Shown piece after piece: positions 7,835 through 16,519 of a stretch of DNA of 64,000 bases. The position numbers and the translations under genes are program-made. The number at the start of each line of letters is the position of its first letter. Positions within the stretch are counted from its first letter, which is position 1. Source of the stretch: CAWJLS01 sp963843755 (GTDB lineage Bacteria; Acidobacteriota; Thermoanaerobaculia; Multivoradales; DATKCC01); contig CAWJLS010000010.1 in the NCBI GenBank assembly GCA_963843755.1, forward strand, positions 186,001-250,000. The letters run 5' to 3'. Below the pieces are notes generated by a model, which saw only the letters and a program-made list of their open reading frames with translations, made no database searches and was not told where the DNA came from.

Positions 7835-8691
7835 CCACCGAAACTCCCGGGCACCGTCCTTCTGGCGTGCTCGTACCCGCTTCCGCGGCCCTCCCGACAG
7901 CCGGGACGCCCTTCGCCCGCGACCGCGAGCCGCTGCCGATCCGCCGCACCCTGCGCGCCTATCTGATGGAGGCGAAGCTCGAGATTCTCGGCACGCTGCG
8001 CACGCCGGGCTTCGCGCTGCCGTTCACCATCGTGCCGGTGGCGGCCTACCTCCTGTTCGGCGTGGTCATCGCCGGCGGCGACGCCACCGGCCAGTACGGC
8101 GCCGGCGTCGCCGACTATCTGTTCGCCGGCTTCGCCGTGATGGCAGTGGCGATGCCGGGGATCTTCAGCAGCGCCGTCCTGGCGACCGAGCGGGAAGGGC
8201 GCCTGCTGACGCTCAAGCGCGCGCAGCCCCTGCCGCCCGGCGCGGCGATCGTCGCCAAGGTGGTGGCGTCCGTCAGCACGGCGGCCATCGCGGTGACGCT
8301 GGTCACGGTCGCGGCACTCGCCGCCGGCAAGATCACCCTCTCGCTGGCGCAGGTGGCGACCATGTGGTCGGTGTTCGTCGTCGGCACGATTCCGTTCAGC
8401 GCCATGGGGCTGCTCCTCGGCTCGCTGGTGTCGGGCTCCGCCGCGCCGGCATACGGCAACCTGGTGTTCCTGCCGATGATCTGGCTGTCGGGCCTGTTCA
8501 TCCCCCTGCCCAAGATCCTCGAGAGCTGGGTCGTCATCTGGCCCACCTTCCACCTCGACCAGTTGGCGCTCGGGCTGGCCGGCGTCAACCACTTCACCTA
8601 CATCCCGCCGGTGATGGCGGCCGCGGCTCTGGCCGGCGTGACCGCGCTCTGCGGCGGCCTGGCGGTGCGGAGGCTGGCGCGCAAGGGCTAG
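7831..8691 (+). CDS. ABC-2 type transporter permease
   Basis: The 286-residue protein has a 50-residue soluble N-terminus and six hydrophobic segments, with a cytoplasmic ATEREGRLLTLKRAQPLP loop typical of ABC-2 permeases of the drug- or polysaccharide-export type. Segment six is followed by a short basic tail (RRLARKG). The ATG overlaps the stop of the acyltransferase-ATPase fusion as ATGA, marking the pair as one transporter. It is the last gene of the five-gene gntR operon; the next gene, trpS, has its own promoter. Substrate unknown. Confidence 0.88.
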   Translation: MTTETPGHRPSGVLVPASAALPTAGTPFARDREPLPIRRTLRAYLMEAKLEILGTLRTPGFALPFTIVPVAAYLLFGVVIAGGDATGQYGAGVADYLFAGFAVMAVAMPGIFSSAVLATEREGRLLTLKRAQPLPPGAAIVAKVVASVSTAAIAVTLVTVAALAAGKITLSLAQVATMWSVFVVGTIPFSAMGLLLGSLVSGSAAPAYGNLVFLPMIWLSGLFIPLPKILESWVVIWPTFHLDQLALGLAGVNHFTYIPPVMAAAALAGVTALCGGLAVRRLARKG

Positions 8692-8705
8692 CGCATCGGC
8701 CGAGA

Positions 8706-8734
8706 TTGACCCTCGCAGACCGAGTTGCTACGTT
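8706..8734 (+). promoter_or_regulatory. Sigma-70-like promoter of trpS
   Basis: TTGACC (8706-8711), a 17-base spacer and TACGTT (8729-8734) lie about 65 bases before the trpS ATG and just after the permease stop. Spacing and -35 box are close to consensus. The leader between -10 and ATG is GC-rich; no T-box or attenuator pattern was seen in it. Confidence 0.6.
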
Positions 8735-8797
8735 CTCTGCGTCCGGCGGACCGTGCCGTCCGGGCCTCCGCCAGACCACCCCGAGGAACGACAGACC

Positions 8798-9763
8798 ATG
8801 CGCGTACTCTCCGGCATCCAGCCGTCCGGTTCCCTGCACCTGGGGAACTACTTCGGCATGATGAAACAGATGATCGACCACCAGGAGAGGGAGGAGCTCT
8901 TCTGCTTCATCGCCAACTACCACGCCCAGACCTCGCTCCGTGACGGCAAGACGCTCGCCAAGGGCACCCTGGACGCGGCGGCCAACTTCCTGGCCCTGGG
9001 GATGGATCCGGACAAGAGCGTCTTCTGGGTGCAGTCGGACGTGCCGGAGGTGCTGGAGCTGACCTGGGTGCTGTCCAACTTCACCCCCATGGGGCTGCTG
9101 GAGCGCTGCCACAGCTACAAGGACAAGGTCGCCCGCGGGATCACCGCCAACCACGGCCTGTTCGCCTACCCGGTGCTGATGGCCGCCGACATCCTGCTGT
9201 TCCACGGCGAGAAGGTGCCGGTCGGCAAGGACCAGAAGCAGCACGTCGAGGTGGCCCGCGACATCGCGATCAAGCTCAACAACGAGTACGGCGAGATCTT
9301 GACCATCCCCGAGCCGGAGATCGACGACGGGGTCGCCACGGTCCCGGGCCTCGACGGCCAGAAGATGAGCAAGAGCTACGGCAACACGATCGACCTGTTC
9401 CTCGAGGACAACCAGCTCCGCAAGCAGATCATGCGCATCGTCACCGACCCGACACCGGTGGAGGCGCCGAAGGACCCCGACCGGTGCAACGTCTTCCAGA
9501 TCTACCGGCTGTTCCTCGACCAGGCCGGACAGGAGGCCTTGCGGCGGCGCTACCGGGCCGGCGGGCTCGGCTACGGGGAGGTCAAGCAGGAGCTGTTCGA
9601 GACCGTGCGGGACTTCTTCGCCCCGTTCGCCGAGAGGCGCCGCGAGCTGATCGCCGATCCCGACGGGCTGCGCCGGGTCCTGGCCGCGGGGGCGGAGAAG
9701 GCCCGGCACGCCGCCGCCAAGACCCTGCGCAAGGTGCGCAAGAAGACCGGCCTGACCTACTGA
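8798..9763 (+). CDS. trpS: Tryptophan--tRNA ligase
   Basis: The 321-residue class I aminoacyl-tRNA synthetase charges tRNA-Trp in the cytoplasm. The class I HIGH-type motif is PSGSLHLGN (9-17) and the KMSKS loop is exact (189-193, in GQKMSKSYGN). The length matches the compact bacterial form. The ATG at 8798 starts directly at the conserved MRVLSGIQPSG; the frame is open upstream, but that part has no homology. A basic tail (KTLRKVRKKTGL) closes the protein. It has its own promoter and is not coupled to the upstream transporter operon. The following 121 bases before the YHYH gene hold no further gene that I can support. Confidence 0.97.
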   Translation: MRVLSGIQPSGSLHLGNYFGMMKQMIDHQEREELFCFIANYHAQTSLRDGKTLAKGTLDAAANFLALGMDPDKSVFWVQSDVPEVLELTWVLSNFTPMGLLERCHSYKDKVARGITANHGLFAYPVLMAADILLFHGEKVPVGKDQKQHVEVARDIAIKLNNEYGEILTIPEPEIDDGVATVPGLDGQKMSKSYGNTIDLFLEDNQLRKQIMRIVTDPTPVEAPKDPDRCNVFQIYRLFLDQAGQEALRRRYRAGGLGYGEVKQELFETVRDFFAPFAERRRELIADPDGLRRVLAAGAEKARHAAAKTLRKVRKKTGLTY

Positions 9764-9884
9764 GGGACCGTAGCCCCGGCCCGAACCGCGCGTCCTCGCT
9801 CAGGCCGCCGAGCACCGCCTTGGCCAGGCTGGCGTCGGGCATCGGCAGGAGCTCGGCGGAAATCGACAGGGGCGGTGCCGCCTC

Positions 9885-10940
9885 TCAGTGCCGCCTGCCG
9901 CCGGGCCGGCGTCCGCGGCGGCGCGAGGGCTGGAGCCCGTCGTGCACCTCGTGGAGGGTGCCCGGCAGCAGCTCGCCGGAGAAGCAGCCGAGGACGTACG
10001 GGTACTCTCGCGTCAGGTGGTAGGCGTACTTGTAGGTCCGGCCGTCGATGGTGACCGTCTCGGCCCGGCCGTGGCAGGCGTCGAGGTCGGCGTCGGTCAC
10101 CTCGTTGCCGTCCGCGTCCTCGAGGCCGAGGATCGGGAAGCCGTCGAGGGCCCACCCCACCACCTGGTCGGAGTCGACGCCCGGGATGCACGGCGAGGCG
10201 TTGTGGTAGTGGTACTGGGAGTTGGCCTGCGGGTGGCCGTCACAGGTGTCCTGGATCTCGTGGGCGGCGGCGTCGCGGCCGGCGTCGTCGAGGGCGTTGT
10301 AGAAGGCGACGCCGCTGACGGTGAAGCCGATCATCCCCATGGGCAGGCAGGTCGGCTCCGCGGCCAGGACCGGGTCGGCCGGGATCTCGAAGCGGAGGTC
10401 CTGGGCGGCGATGCGGTTGGGGTTGGTGTCCCAGGCGTAGGCCGGGTCGGTGAACGCGATGGGGAAGAGGCCGGTCGGCTCGTCGACCGGCAGGCCGTTG
10501 CCGAGGAAGAGGAGGCTCGCCCCCTGGTCGGAGAGGCTGTAGCTCGCCTCGGGCCAGTAGACGCTCCCCTGGACGTGCGGCTTCTCGGTCGGGTCCCAGG
10601 TGTCGCCGTGGAACCAGGGTCCTTCGTGGCGCGCTCCACCGCCACGGAAGGTCCCGTTGCAGGAGTAGACGTTGCCTACCTCCGGGTGGTCGGTGACGTG
10701 GCCGTCGCCGACCGGCAGCTCATGCGCTGGGGCCGCTCCCGCGGCCAGCGAGAGGGCGAGGGCCCAGAGGAGCGCCCGGACCGGGATCGGGGCGAGGAAC
10801 GGGCGGCCCGGGTGGCTGGCGGTGCGGTGCCCAGGAGCAGTGTGAGGTCTGGCTGGCCTGGTGAGGCTGGTGAGGCTGGTCGGGCTCGCTGGGTTGGCTG
10901 GGCTCGTCGGGCAACTCGGGCTGGTCCTGGGTTCTGACAT
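9885..10940 (-). CDS. Exported YHYH-domain protein
   Basis: The ATG at 10940 follows AAAGGAG at good spacing, giving 351 residues. The protein has an unusual low-complexity Pro/Ser/Thr leader of about 50 residues, then a hydrophobic signal segment (ALLWALALSLAAGAAPAHE). A YHYH domain follows, with CNGTFRGGGARHEGPWFHG, the name-giving YHYH at 243-246 and VGWALDGFPILG. The His/Cys-rich conserved sites suggest metal or copper binding, but the biochemical role of this family is not established. The C-terminus is a basic tail RRRGRRPGGRRH. It is a single gene convergent with trpS and divergent from the cupin gene; the long leader ahead of the signal segment is odd. Confidence 0.82.
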   Translation of the reverse strand: MSEPRTSPSCPTSPANPASPTSLTSLTRPARPHTAPGHRTASHPGRPFLAPIPVRALLWALALSLAAGAAPAHELPVGDGHVTDHPEVGNVYSCNGTFRGGGARHEGPWFHGDTWDPTEKPHVQGSVYWPEASYSLSDQGASLLFLGNGLPVDEPTGLFPIAFTDPAYAWDTNPNRIAAQDLRFEIPADPVLAAEPTCLPMGMIGFTVSGVAFYNALDDAGRDAAAHEIQDTCDGHPQANSQYHYHNASPCIPGVDSDQVVGWALDGFPILGLEDADGNEVTDADLDACHGRAETVTIDGRTYKYAYHLTREYPYVLGCFSGELLPGTLHEVHDGLQPSRRRGRRPGGRRH

Positions 10941-11070
10941 CGGCGGCTCCTTTCGTCTACCCGTGCAACCCGCGGCGCGCCGGGTCCTTGCGGGTCCGAC
11001 GCGTTCACCGGTGTACTCTTCGCCCGCGAAGCAGCCTGTCGACCGGAGGAAGGGAAGGAGAGAGGGAGGC

Positions 11071-11439
11071 ATGATGCCATCAGAGGTCGTCAATCTCGAG
11101 GAGAAGCTGACCAAGTTCTCGGATCACTGGGCGCCCCGCGTGGTCGCCGAGCTCAACGACTACCAGCTCAAGGTGGCGAAGATCCGGGGTAACTTCGTCT
11201 GGCACGACCACCCGGACACCGACGAGGTCTTCCTGGTGGTGCGCGGCTCGATGGCGATCGAGATGCGGGACCGCACGGTCCATCTCGGGGCGGGCGAGCT
11301 GTTCGTGGTCCCCAAGGGGGTGGAGCACCGGCCCCATGCCGACGAGGAGTGCCACATCCTGCTGGTGGAGCCGCGGGGCGTGGTCAACACCGGCGAGGCC
11401 GGCGGCGCGCTCCAGGCGGAGAACGACGTCTGGGTGTAA
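11071..11439 (+). CDS. Small single-domain cupin protein
   Basis: The 122-residue protein is a single conserved beta barrel. Cupin motif 1 is WHDHPDTDEVFLVVRG, giving metal ligands H45, H47 and E52. Motif 2 is LFVVPKGVEHRPHA, giving H86. Members bind Fe, Mn or Zn and include isomerases, dioxygenases and small sensor proteins; which applies here cannot be told from sequence. The ATG at 11071 (a second ATG follows immediately) is preceded by a purine-rich run, GGAAGGAGAGAGGGAGGC. It is divergent from the YHYH gene across a 130-base gap and 138 bases ahead of the ADOP permease gene, probably as a separate unit. Confidence 0.88.
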   Translation: MMPSEVVNLEEKLTKFSDHWAPRVVAELNDYQLKVAKIRGNFVWHDHPDTDEVFLVVRGSMAIEMRDRTVHLGAGELFVVPKGVEHRPHADEECHILLVEPRGVVNTGEAGGALQAENDVWV

Positions 11440-11577
11440 CCGCCCGCCGCGGCATCCGTACACGCAACTGAACCGTCAGCCGCTCTACCGAAGGGCGAGC
11501 GCCGCTAGGGGCGGTGGTCCCGATCTCTGGCCGGACGCGGCCGCCCGATCTCTGGTCGACCTTGGAGGGAGAACCCG

Positions 11578-13998
11578 ATGCAGACGCTCCACTACGCCTT
11601 CCGGTCGTTGAAGAAGTCGCCCGGCTTCACCGCGGTCGCGGTGATCGCGCTCGCCCTCGGCATCGGCGCCAACACGGCCATCTTCAGCCTGGTCGACGCG
11701 ATCTTCCTCTCGCCCCTGCCGTACAAAGATCCGGGACGGCTGGTCCAGATCAACTCTTCCGAGCCGGAACGGCAAATCGTCCAGGCGGGCATGTCCTGGC
11801 CGCGGCTCGAGGTGATCCGCGACCGCCAGGACGTGTTCAGCGACCTCTCCGTCTCGACGTTCGGCGGCCATACGGTCACCGGCCTCGGTGATCCGGAGCA
11901 GGTCGTCGGGCTCATGGTGTCGCGGAACTTCTTCTCGTTGCTCGGTGTCGAGCCGGTGCTCGGACGGAGCTTCAACGCGGAGGAGGAGGCGCCCGGCGGG
12001 CCGCCCGTCGTGATCCTGTCCGACGGCTTCTGGCGCGCCCACTTCGGCGGCCAGCGCGACGCGCTCGGCAAGACCGTCACCCTCGACGGGCAGCCGCACA
12101 CGATCGTCGGTGTGCTGCCGCCCGCGGCGTCGAGCTTTCCGCTGGCGCAGATGCAGCTCTTCACGCCGCGGCCGTTCGAGGCGCCCTTCCTGGCCCGCAA
12201 GCAGATCGACGACGGCGGCTACTTCTTCAACGTCATCGCCCGCCTGAAGCCGGACGCCGGGATCGAGCAGGCGCGGGTCGAGATGGACGCCATCCAGAAG
12301 ACCTACGCCGGGACCCACGAGTCGAACGTCGACTCGAAGTCGGCGATCACGGTGGAGCGCCTGCTCGACAACCTGGTGGGGAACCAGCGCGGCACCTACG
12401 CCACCCTCTTCGCCGCGGTCGCCGCCGTGCTGCTGATCGCCTGCGCCAACGTCGCCAACCTGGTGCTGGCGCGCTTCTCGAAGCGGCGCAAGGAGATCGG
12501 CGTCCGGGTGGCGCTCGGGGCCGGACGGAGGCAAGTCGTGGCGCAGCTCGTGGCCGAGAGCCTGCTGGTGGCGCTCGGCGGCGCGGTGCTGGGGCTCGTC
12601 TTCGCCTGGGCGAGCCTCTCCGCCGTGACCGGCCTCGGGGCGAACTTCATTCCCCGGGCCCAGGAGGTGGGGCTGGACCCGCTGGTGCTCGCCTTCACCC
12701 TCGGTGTCGCGATCGCCACCGGCCTGGGGCTCGGCCTGCTCGCCGCCTTCCAGGCGCCGATCCGTTCGGTCGCGATCACGCTCGGGGATGCGAGCCGCGG
12801 CTCGACCGCCGACCGCAGCCGCAACCGCTTCCGCAGCGCGCTCCTCGTCGCCGAGGTCGCCGTCTCCTTCGTGCTGCTGGTCGCCACCGGGTTGCTCGTC
12901 TCGAGCTTCCTCAAGCTGCGCGACGTCGATCCCGGCTTCCGGTCCGACGGGATCTTCGTCGGCTTCGTCGCCATTCCGGCCGATCGCTACCCCTGGCGGG
13001 CGGACTCGACGGTGAGCTTCTACACGCGCCTCTACCACCGGCTCCAGGAGATCCCGGGCGCCCAAGAGGTGGCGCTCTCCGACAATCCGCCGCTGTCGGG
13101 CAACAACGGCCTGTCGCCCTACGCCGTGATCGGCCGTCCGCTGCCGCCGGCCTCCCAGCGTCCGCTGGCCGTGCGCCACCTGATCAGCCCGGGCCGCTTC
13201 GCGCTGCTCGGCATCCCGGTCGTCGCCGGCCGCGACTTCGACGAGCACGACACCCAGCACTCCCAGCAGGTGATCATCATCAACCAGGCGATGGCCGACC
13301 AGCTCTTCCCCGACGAGAACCCGCTCGGGCACACCCTGGTCACCGGCATGATGGGGCTCGAGGCCGAGGTGGTCGGGGTAGTGGCGGACTCCCACACCCA
13401 GGGCCTCGCCCAACCGCCGGGCCCCGAGATGTTCTACCCGGTGCTCCAGCGGCCGGAGCAGTTCACCGGCATCCTGATCCGTACCTCCGGCGACCCCACC
13501 GCCCTGACCCGGAGCGTCCGCGCCGCGGTCGCCGACGTCGACCCGTCGATCGCGCTCACCAACCCCGGCACGATGGACGAGCTCGTCGACCAGTCGACGG
13601 CCGACCGCAAGCTGACCATGAACCTGCTGCTCGCCTTCGCCTGCCTGGCGCTGCTGCTGGCCAGCCTCGGCGTCTACAGCGTGATGGCGTACTCGGTCGC
13701 CCAACGGACGGACGAGATCGGCGTCCGGATGGCGCTCGGCGCCGCGGCCGGCGACGTGCTGCGCATGATCCTCCGGCAGGGCATGGTGCTCGCCGGCATC
13801 GGTCTCGCCATCGGCTGCGTCGGGGCGCTGGCCCTGACCCGCCTGATGGGGACGATGCTGTTCGCGGTCACGCCGAGCGATCCGGTCGTCTACCTGTCGA
13901 TCGCGGCGCTCCTCGCCACGACCGCCGCCCTGGCGTGCTGGATCCCGTCGCGCCGCGCGGCCTCCGTCGACCCGGCGAAGGCGCTCCACGACGCCTGA
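11578..13998 (+). CDS. ADOP/MacB-type FtsX permease
   Basis: The 806-residue protein starts MQTLHYAFRSLKKSPGFTA, the hallmark of the duplicated permeases abundant in Acidobacteriota. Two copies of the same unit can be seen, each with a MacB-like periplasmic domain and an FtsX core. Predicted membrane segments lie near residues 18-40, 278-300, 325-350, 370-395, 418-440, 685-707, 735-757 and 768-790. Both FtsX cores contain the EIGVRMALGA-like coupling element (KEIGVRVALGA and DEIGVRMALGA). MacB-type permeases move lipids, peptides or toxins through the envelope without classical transmembrane pumping. No ATPase gene lies beside it, so it must use a partner encoded elsewhere. The upstream GGAGGGAGAACCCG supports the ATG at 11578. 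Confidence 0.93.
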   Translation: MQTLHYAFRSLKKSPGFTAVAVIALALGIGANTAIFSLVDAIFLSPLPYKDPGRLVQINSSEPERQIVQAGMSWPRLEVIRDRQDVFSDLSVSTFGGHTVTGLGDPEQVVGLMVSRNFFSLLGVEPVLGRSFNAEEEAPGGPPVVILSDGFWRAHFGGQRDALGKTVTLDGQPHTIVGVLPPAASSFPLAQMQLFTPRPFEAPFLARKQIDDGGYFFNVIARLKPDAGIEQARVEMDAIQKTYAGTHESNVDSKSAITVERLLDNLVGNQRGTYATLFAAVAAVLLIACANVANLVLARFSKRRKEIGVRVALGAGRRQVVAQLVAESLLVALGGAVLGLVFAWASLSAVTGLGANFIPRAQEVGLDPLVLAFTLGVAIATGLGLGLLAAFQAPIRSVAITLGDASRGSTADRSRNRFRSALLVAEVAVSFVLLVATGLLVSSFLKLRDVDPGFRSDGIFVGFVAIPADRYPWRADSTVSFYTRLYHRLQEIPGAQEVALSDNPPLSGNNGLSPYAVIGRPLPPASQRPLAVRHLISPGRFALLGIPVVAGRDFDEHDTQHSQQVIIINQAMADQLFPDENPLGHTLVTGMMGLEAEVVGVVADSHTQGLAQPPGPEMFYPVLQRPEQFTGILIRTSGDPTALTRSVRAAVADVDPSIALTNPGTMDELVDQSTADRKLTMNLLLAFACLALLLASLGVYSVMAYSVAQRTDEIGVRMALGAAAGDVLRMILRQGMVLAGIGLAIGCVGALALTRLMGTMLFAVTPSDPVVYLSIAALLATTAALACWIPSRRAASVDPAKALHDA

Positions 13999-14029
13999 GC
14001 GGGTGCCGCGCAGCGCCCGCCCAGGCGTC
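13990..14029. terminator. Bidirectional hairpin between convergent genes
   Basis: GACGCCTGAGCGGG (13990-14003) pairs with CCCGCCCAGGCGTC (14016-14029) with one mismatch around a 12-base loop. It straddles the stop codon of the ADOP permease gene and lies between two convergent genes. There is no T-run, so it would act as an intrinsic terminator only weakly or as an mRNA end-stabiliser. Confidence 0.55.
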
Positions 14030-14048
14030 GTGTCCGACGCACTGCGCC

Positions 14049-14087
14049 GTCGTTCGCCTCAGTCGTTCGCTTCAGTCGTTCGCCTCA
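14049..14087. repeat. Three 13-bp tandem repeats carrying stops in all three frames
   Basis: GTCGTTCGCCTCA is repeated at 14049, 14062 (one change) and 14075. Read on the minus strand each unit begins with TGA, and because 13 is not a multiple of three the three stops fall in different frames. The first one met is the stop codon of the trypsin-CsgG-PEGA gene. Confidence 0.7.
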
Positions 14088-15623
14088 GTCGCCTCCCTGC
14101 TGGCGCGCCAGGTTCACCTCGACGCGGGTGCCGGGCTTGACCTTGACCTGTCGCTTCCAGGGGAGGTAGCCGGGGCGCGAGATCTCGATCTCGTGGATGC
14201 CGATCGAGAGCTCGATCTCGGTCGGCGCGCTGCCCACCCAGACGCCGCCGATCAGGATGTCGGCGCCGGCCGGCACGGTGGTGACCGGCACCTTGACCAT
14301 CTGGCCGGCGGATTCCTGGCCCAGGGCCACCTCCATCAGGGAGCGCTGGACCTTGTCGCGCGCCTGCTCGAGGAGGGTGCGCAGGAGCTCGCTCTCGCGG
14401 TGCAGGGGCTGGTACGGTGCTGACGAGGCCTGGGGGTAGCTCTTGGTGTCGGTCGTGTCGAAGGTCTCGGCGAACCGGATCCGGCCGGTGGCGACGTCGA
14501 TCAGCAGCAGGCTGATGCTCATCCGGTACTGGTCGGACAGGGCGCTGGTACCGAAGCCCTCGAAGGTGCGGCGCTCCACGTCGTAGCGCACCACCGAGCC
14601 GGTGAGGATGGCGTCGGCGTCGAGGAGCTTGCCGAGCCTCGAGATCTGATCGGTGTTGTTCTGGGTGCCGTGGAAGCTGGCCTCCTTGATCACCGAGTCC
14701 ACGCGATCCCGCGCCAGCACCACCACCCGGGGCAGGCTGACCAGGAAGCTGCTGATCACGTCGTGGGCGGCGGGTCCGAGGTCGGGCAGGTCGACCCCGC
14801 TGCGGTTCTCGAAGTCCACCACCGCCACGTTGATCTCCGCGGGCAGGATGGGAACGGACGCAGCCTCGGTCGCGCGCTGGTGAAGACCCACCGGGAACCC
14901 GAAGTCCCGCAGGATGGAGAGCGCCTTCTCGACCCGCAGGGCCCAGCAGAACGGCCCCTCGGTGTTCAGGGTGACTCCGACCAGGCGCCATTTCTCGTCG
15001 AACAGAGCACCGCCGGAGTGGCCGGGCGGGCACTGGTACTCGACCTGCGCGATCTCCTGTTGGTGCGATCCCGGCACGTAGTCGGTGAACGAGTGGAAGA
15101 AGATCGGTTGGTTGGGGATCAGCCACTGGTAGTCGAGCGTGTGCCCGACGGTGAACACGCGATCCCCGCTGTGGAGCGAGTCCGAAGCACCCAGGAGGTC
15201 GAGCGGCAAGGTCTTCTCGATCTGGGCGGCCGGGATGCCCAGGCCGGAGAGGTCGACCTTGAAGGCGGCGAAGTCGAGCGCGGGTCGCGACCGGATGCTG
15301 TCCTGCTCGATCGGCACCGACTTGCCGCGCCACACCCGGAACTCGACGCGTAGGCCCTCGACGTAGTGGTTGCCCTCGCGGAGGACGTGGGCGGCCGTCA
15401 TGATCGTGGCGTAGCGGCCGTCGAAGTCGACGACCACGCCCGCGCCGGCGATGGCGGCTCCGGTGACCCAGACCACGAGGTCCTGGGCCCGGTCGCCGCC
15501 GCTGTACGGGTCGCCCGATCCCTGGGCGGCGGCCGGCCGCGGCAACGCCGTGCCGGCCAAGACCAGGCCGATGGCCAGGGCGAGGGCCAGGGCGATGAGC
15601 TGGCGGTGGCCCGGGCTCCTCAT
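14085..15623 (-). CDS. Exported trypsin-like protease fused to CsgG-like and PEGA domains
   Basis: 512 residues. A signal peptide spans 1-34 (to AAA-Q). A trypsin-like (S1) protease domain follows with an intact triad: H79 in TAAHV, D117 in ALDFAAF and S203 in PPGHSGGALF. From about 265 to 430 a CsgG/TolB-N-like domain is seen: INVAVVDFENRSG, ISRLGKLLDADAILTGSV and SISLLLIDVATGRIRF. The last 70 residues are a PEGA domain (VTTVPAGADILIGGVWVG, GYLPWKRQVKVKPG). The protein should sit in the periplasm or on the outer membrane's inner face and cleave an envelope substrate. The ATG overlaps the preceding gene's stop as ATGA. It is the last gene of the CHAT operon. The trypsin-CsgG-PEGA combination is unusual. 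Confidence 0.88.
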   Translation of the reverse strand: MRSPGHRQLIALALALAIGLVLAGTALPRPAAAQGSGDPYSGGDRAQDLVVWVTGAAIAGAGVVVDFDGRYATIMTAAHVLREGNHYVEGLRVEFRVWRGKSVPIEQDSIRSRPALDFAAFKVDLSGLGIPAAQIEKTLPLDLLGASDSLHSGDRVFTVGHTLDYQWLIPNQPIFFHSFTDYVPGSHQQEIAQVEYQCPPGHSGGALFDEKWRLVGVTLNTEGPFCWALRVEKALSILRDFGFPVGLHQRATEAASVPILPAEINVAVVDFENRSGVDLPDLGPAAHDVISSFLVSLPRVVVLARDRVDSVIKEASFHGTQNNTDQISRLGKLLDADAILTGSVVRYDVERRTFEGFGTSALSDQYRMSISLLLIDVATGRIRFAETFDTTDTKSYPQASSAPYQPLHRESELLRTLLEQARDKVQRSLMEVALGQESAGQMVKVPVTTVPAGADILIGGVWVGSAPTEIELSIGIHEIEISRPGYLPWKRQVKVKPGTRVEVNLARQQGGD

Positions 15624-16483
15624 CGCGTACCCCCGCCGGTGGTCGTGGCTGCCTCGCCGTCTCCGCTCCCACCCGGGTGGTAGAAGCAGAGCCTGCGGGT
15701 CGCCCACTCGTTGCTGCGCAGGTGGGCCCGCAGGTTGAGCACGTAGAGACCCGGCGCGGAGGGCGCGGGGACGTCGAAAACGGTGGGCTGCGCGGCGGGG
15801 TAGTAGCCGTAGCCGAGCTCCTGCTCGTCGGCCAGACGGGCCCCCTCCTGGCCGTCGGCCTCGAGCGGCGAGAGGCTCCAGTCGACCTCGAGCAGCCGCT
15901 CGCCGGGCACCAGGGCCACGCGGTACTCCGCGGGCGGTGCGGCCTCCTTCTGGCGGATCTCGAGCGGCAGGTACACGACCTCGTCCTCGCAGGCGCTCGC
16001 CGCGGTCGGCGTCCAGCCGAGGACCCCGAGGTCGGTTCGGCCGAGGCGAAGCTGGCTCAGCAGAGTCGTGGGCCAGCTCCAGGGCGTCGCCGTACCCGCG
16101 AGCTGGGTGTCCATCCGATAGAAGGTGTGCGCCTTGAGGGCCGTGGCCCGCAGGTGGACCGGCTCGTCGACGCCCGGCGGCACGCTCCAGCTCAGCTCCA
16201 GCGGCTGGGGGGCGGCGGGATCGAAGTCCTCGAACCGGGCGGTCCACGACTTGATCAGGATCTTGTCGCTGTTGACCTTCAGCCGGTACAGGCCTTCGCA
16301 GCGATCCTGGCGGGGCTGGTAGGCCATCGGGTTGTCGCTCGCCCGTTCGAGGCCCGGATCGCACGGGTCCTGACCGGGATGATCGGCCGCTCCGCCGGCA
16401 GCCAGGGCGTGCGGAGCGCCCAGCACGAGAGTGCACAGGAGGGCGGTTGCGAGGACGGTTGGCAGGTCGGGTCGGTGGCTCAT
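15620..16483 (-). CDS. Secreted protein of unknown function in the CHAT operon
   Basis: 287 residues with a clear signal peptide (MSHRPDLPTVLATALLCTL..., cleavage after ALA near residue 28) and no membrane segment. The rest is beta-rich with conserved-looking aromatic and Cys residues (DPCDPGLERA, DRCEGLYRLKV, ASACEDEVVYLPLEI, RRLCFYHPGG). The pattern SWSVPPGVDEPVHLRATALKAHTFYRMD resembles Ig-like adaptor domains. I do not recognise a family. GAGGAACG precedes the ATG at 16483. It lies 36 bases after the CsgG/FlgT-like gene and overlaps the trypsin gene by four bases, so it is probably a dedicated binding partner of that protease or of the CHAT protein's periplasmic loop (inference). Confidence 0.8.
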   Translation of the reverse strand: MSHRPDLPTVLATALLCTLVLGAPHALAAGGAADHPGQDPCDPGLERASDNPMAYQPRQDRCEGLYRLKVNSDKILIKSWTARFEDFDPAAPQPLELSWSVPPGVDEPVHLRATALKAHTFYRMDTQLAGTATPWSWPTTLLSQLRLGRTDLGVLGWTPTAASACEDEVVYLPLEIRQKEAAPPAEYRVALVPGERLLEVDWSLSPLEADGQEGARLADEQELGYGYYPAAQPTVFDVPAPSAPGLYVLNLRAHLRSNEWATRRLCFYHPGGSGDGEAATTTGGGTR

Positions 16484-16519
16484 CGTCGTTCCTCCGCGTC
16501 CGTGGTTCCCCGTCGCTCA

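Noticed and set aside
11485..13989. An 834-codon minus-strand frame opposite the ADOP permease
   Set aside because: The plus-strand permease is unambiguous, and the antisense product is Arg/Gly/Asp-rich without motifs.
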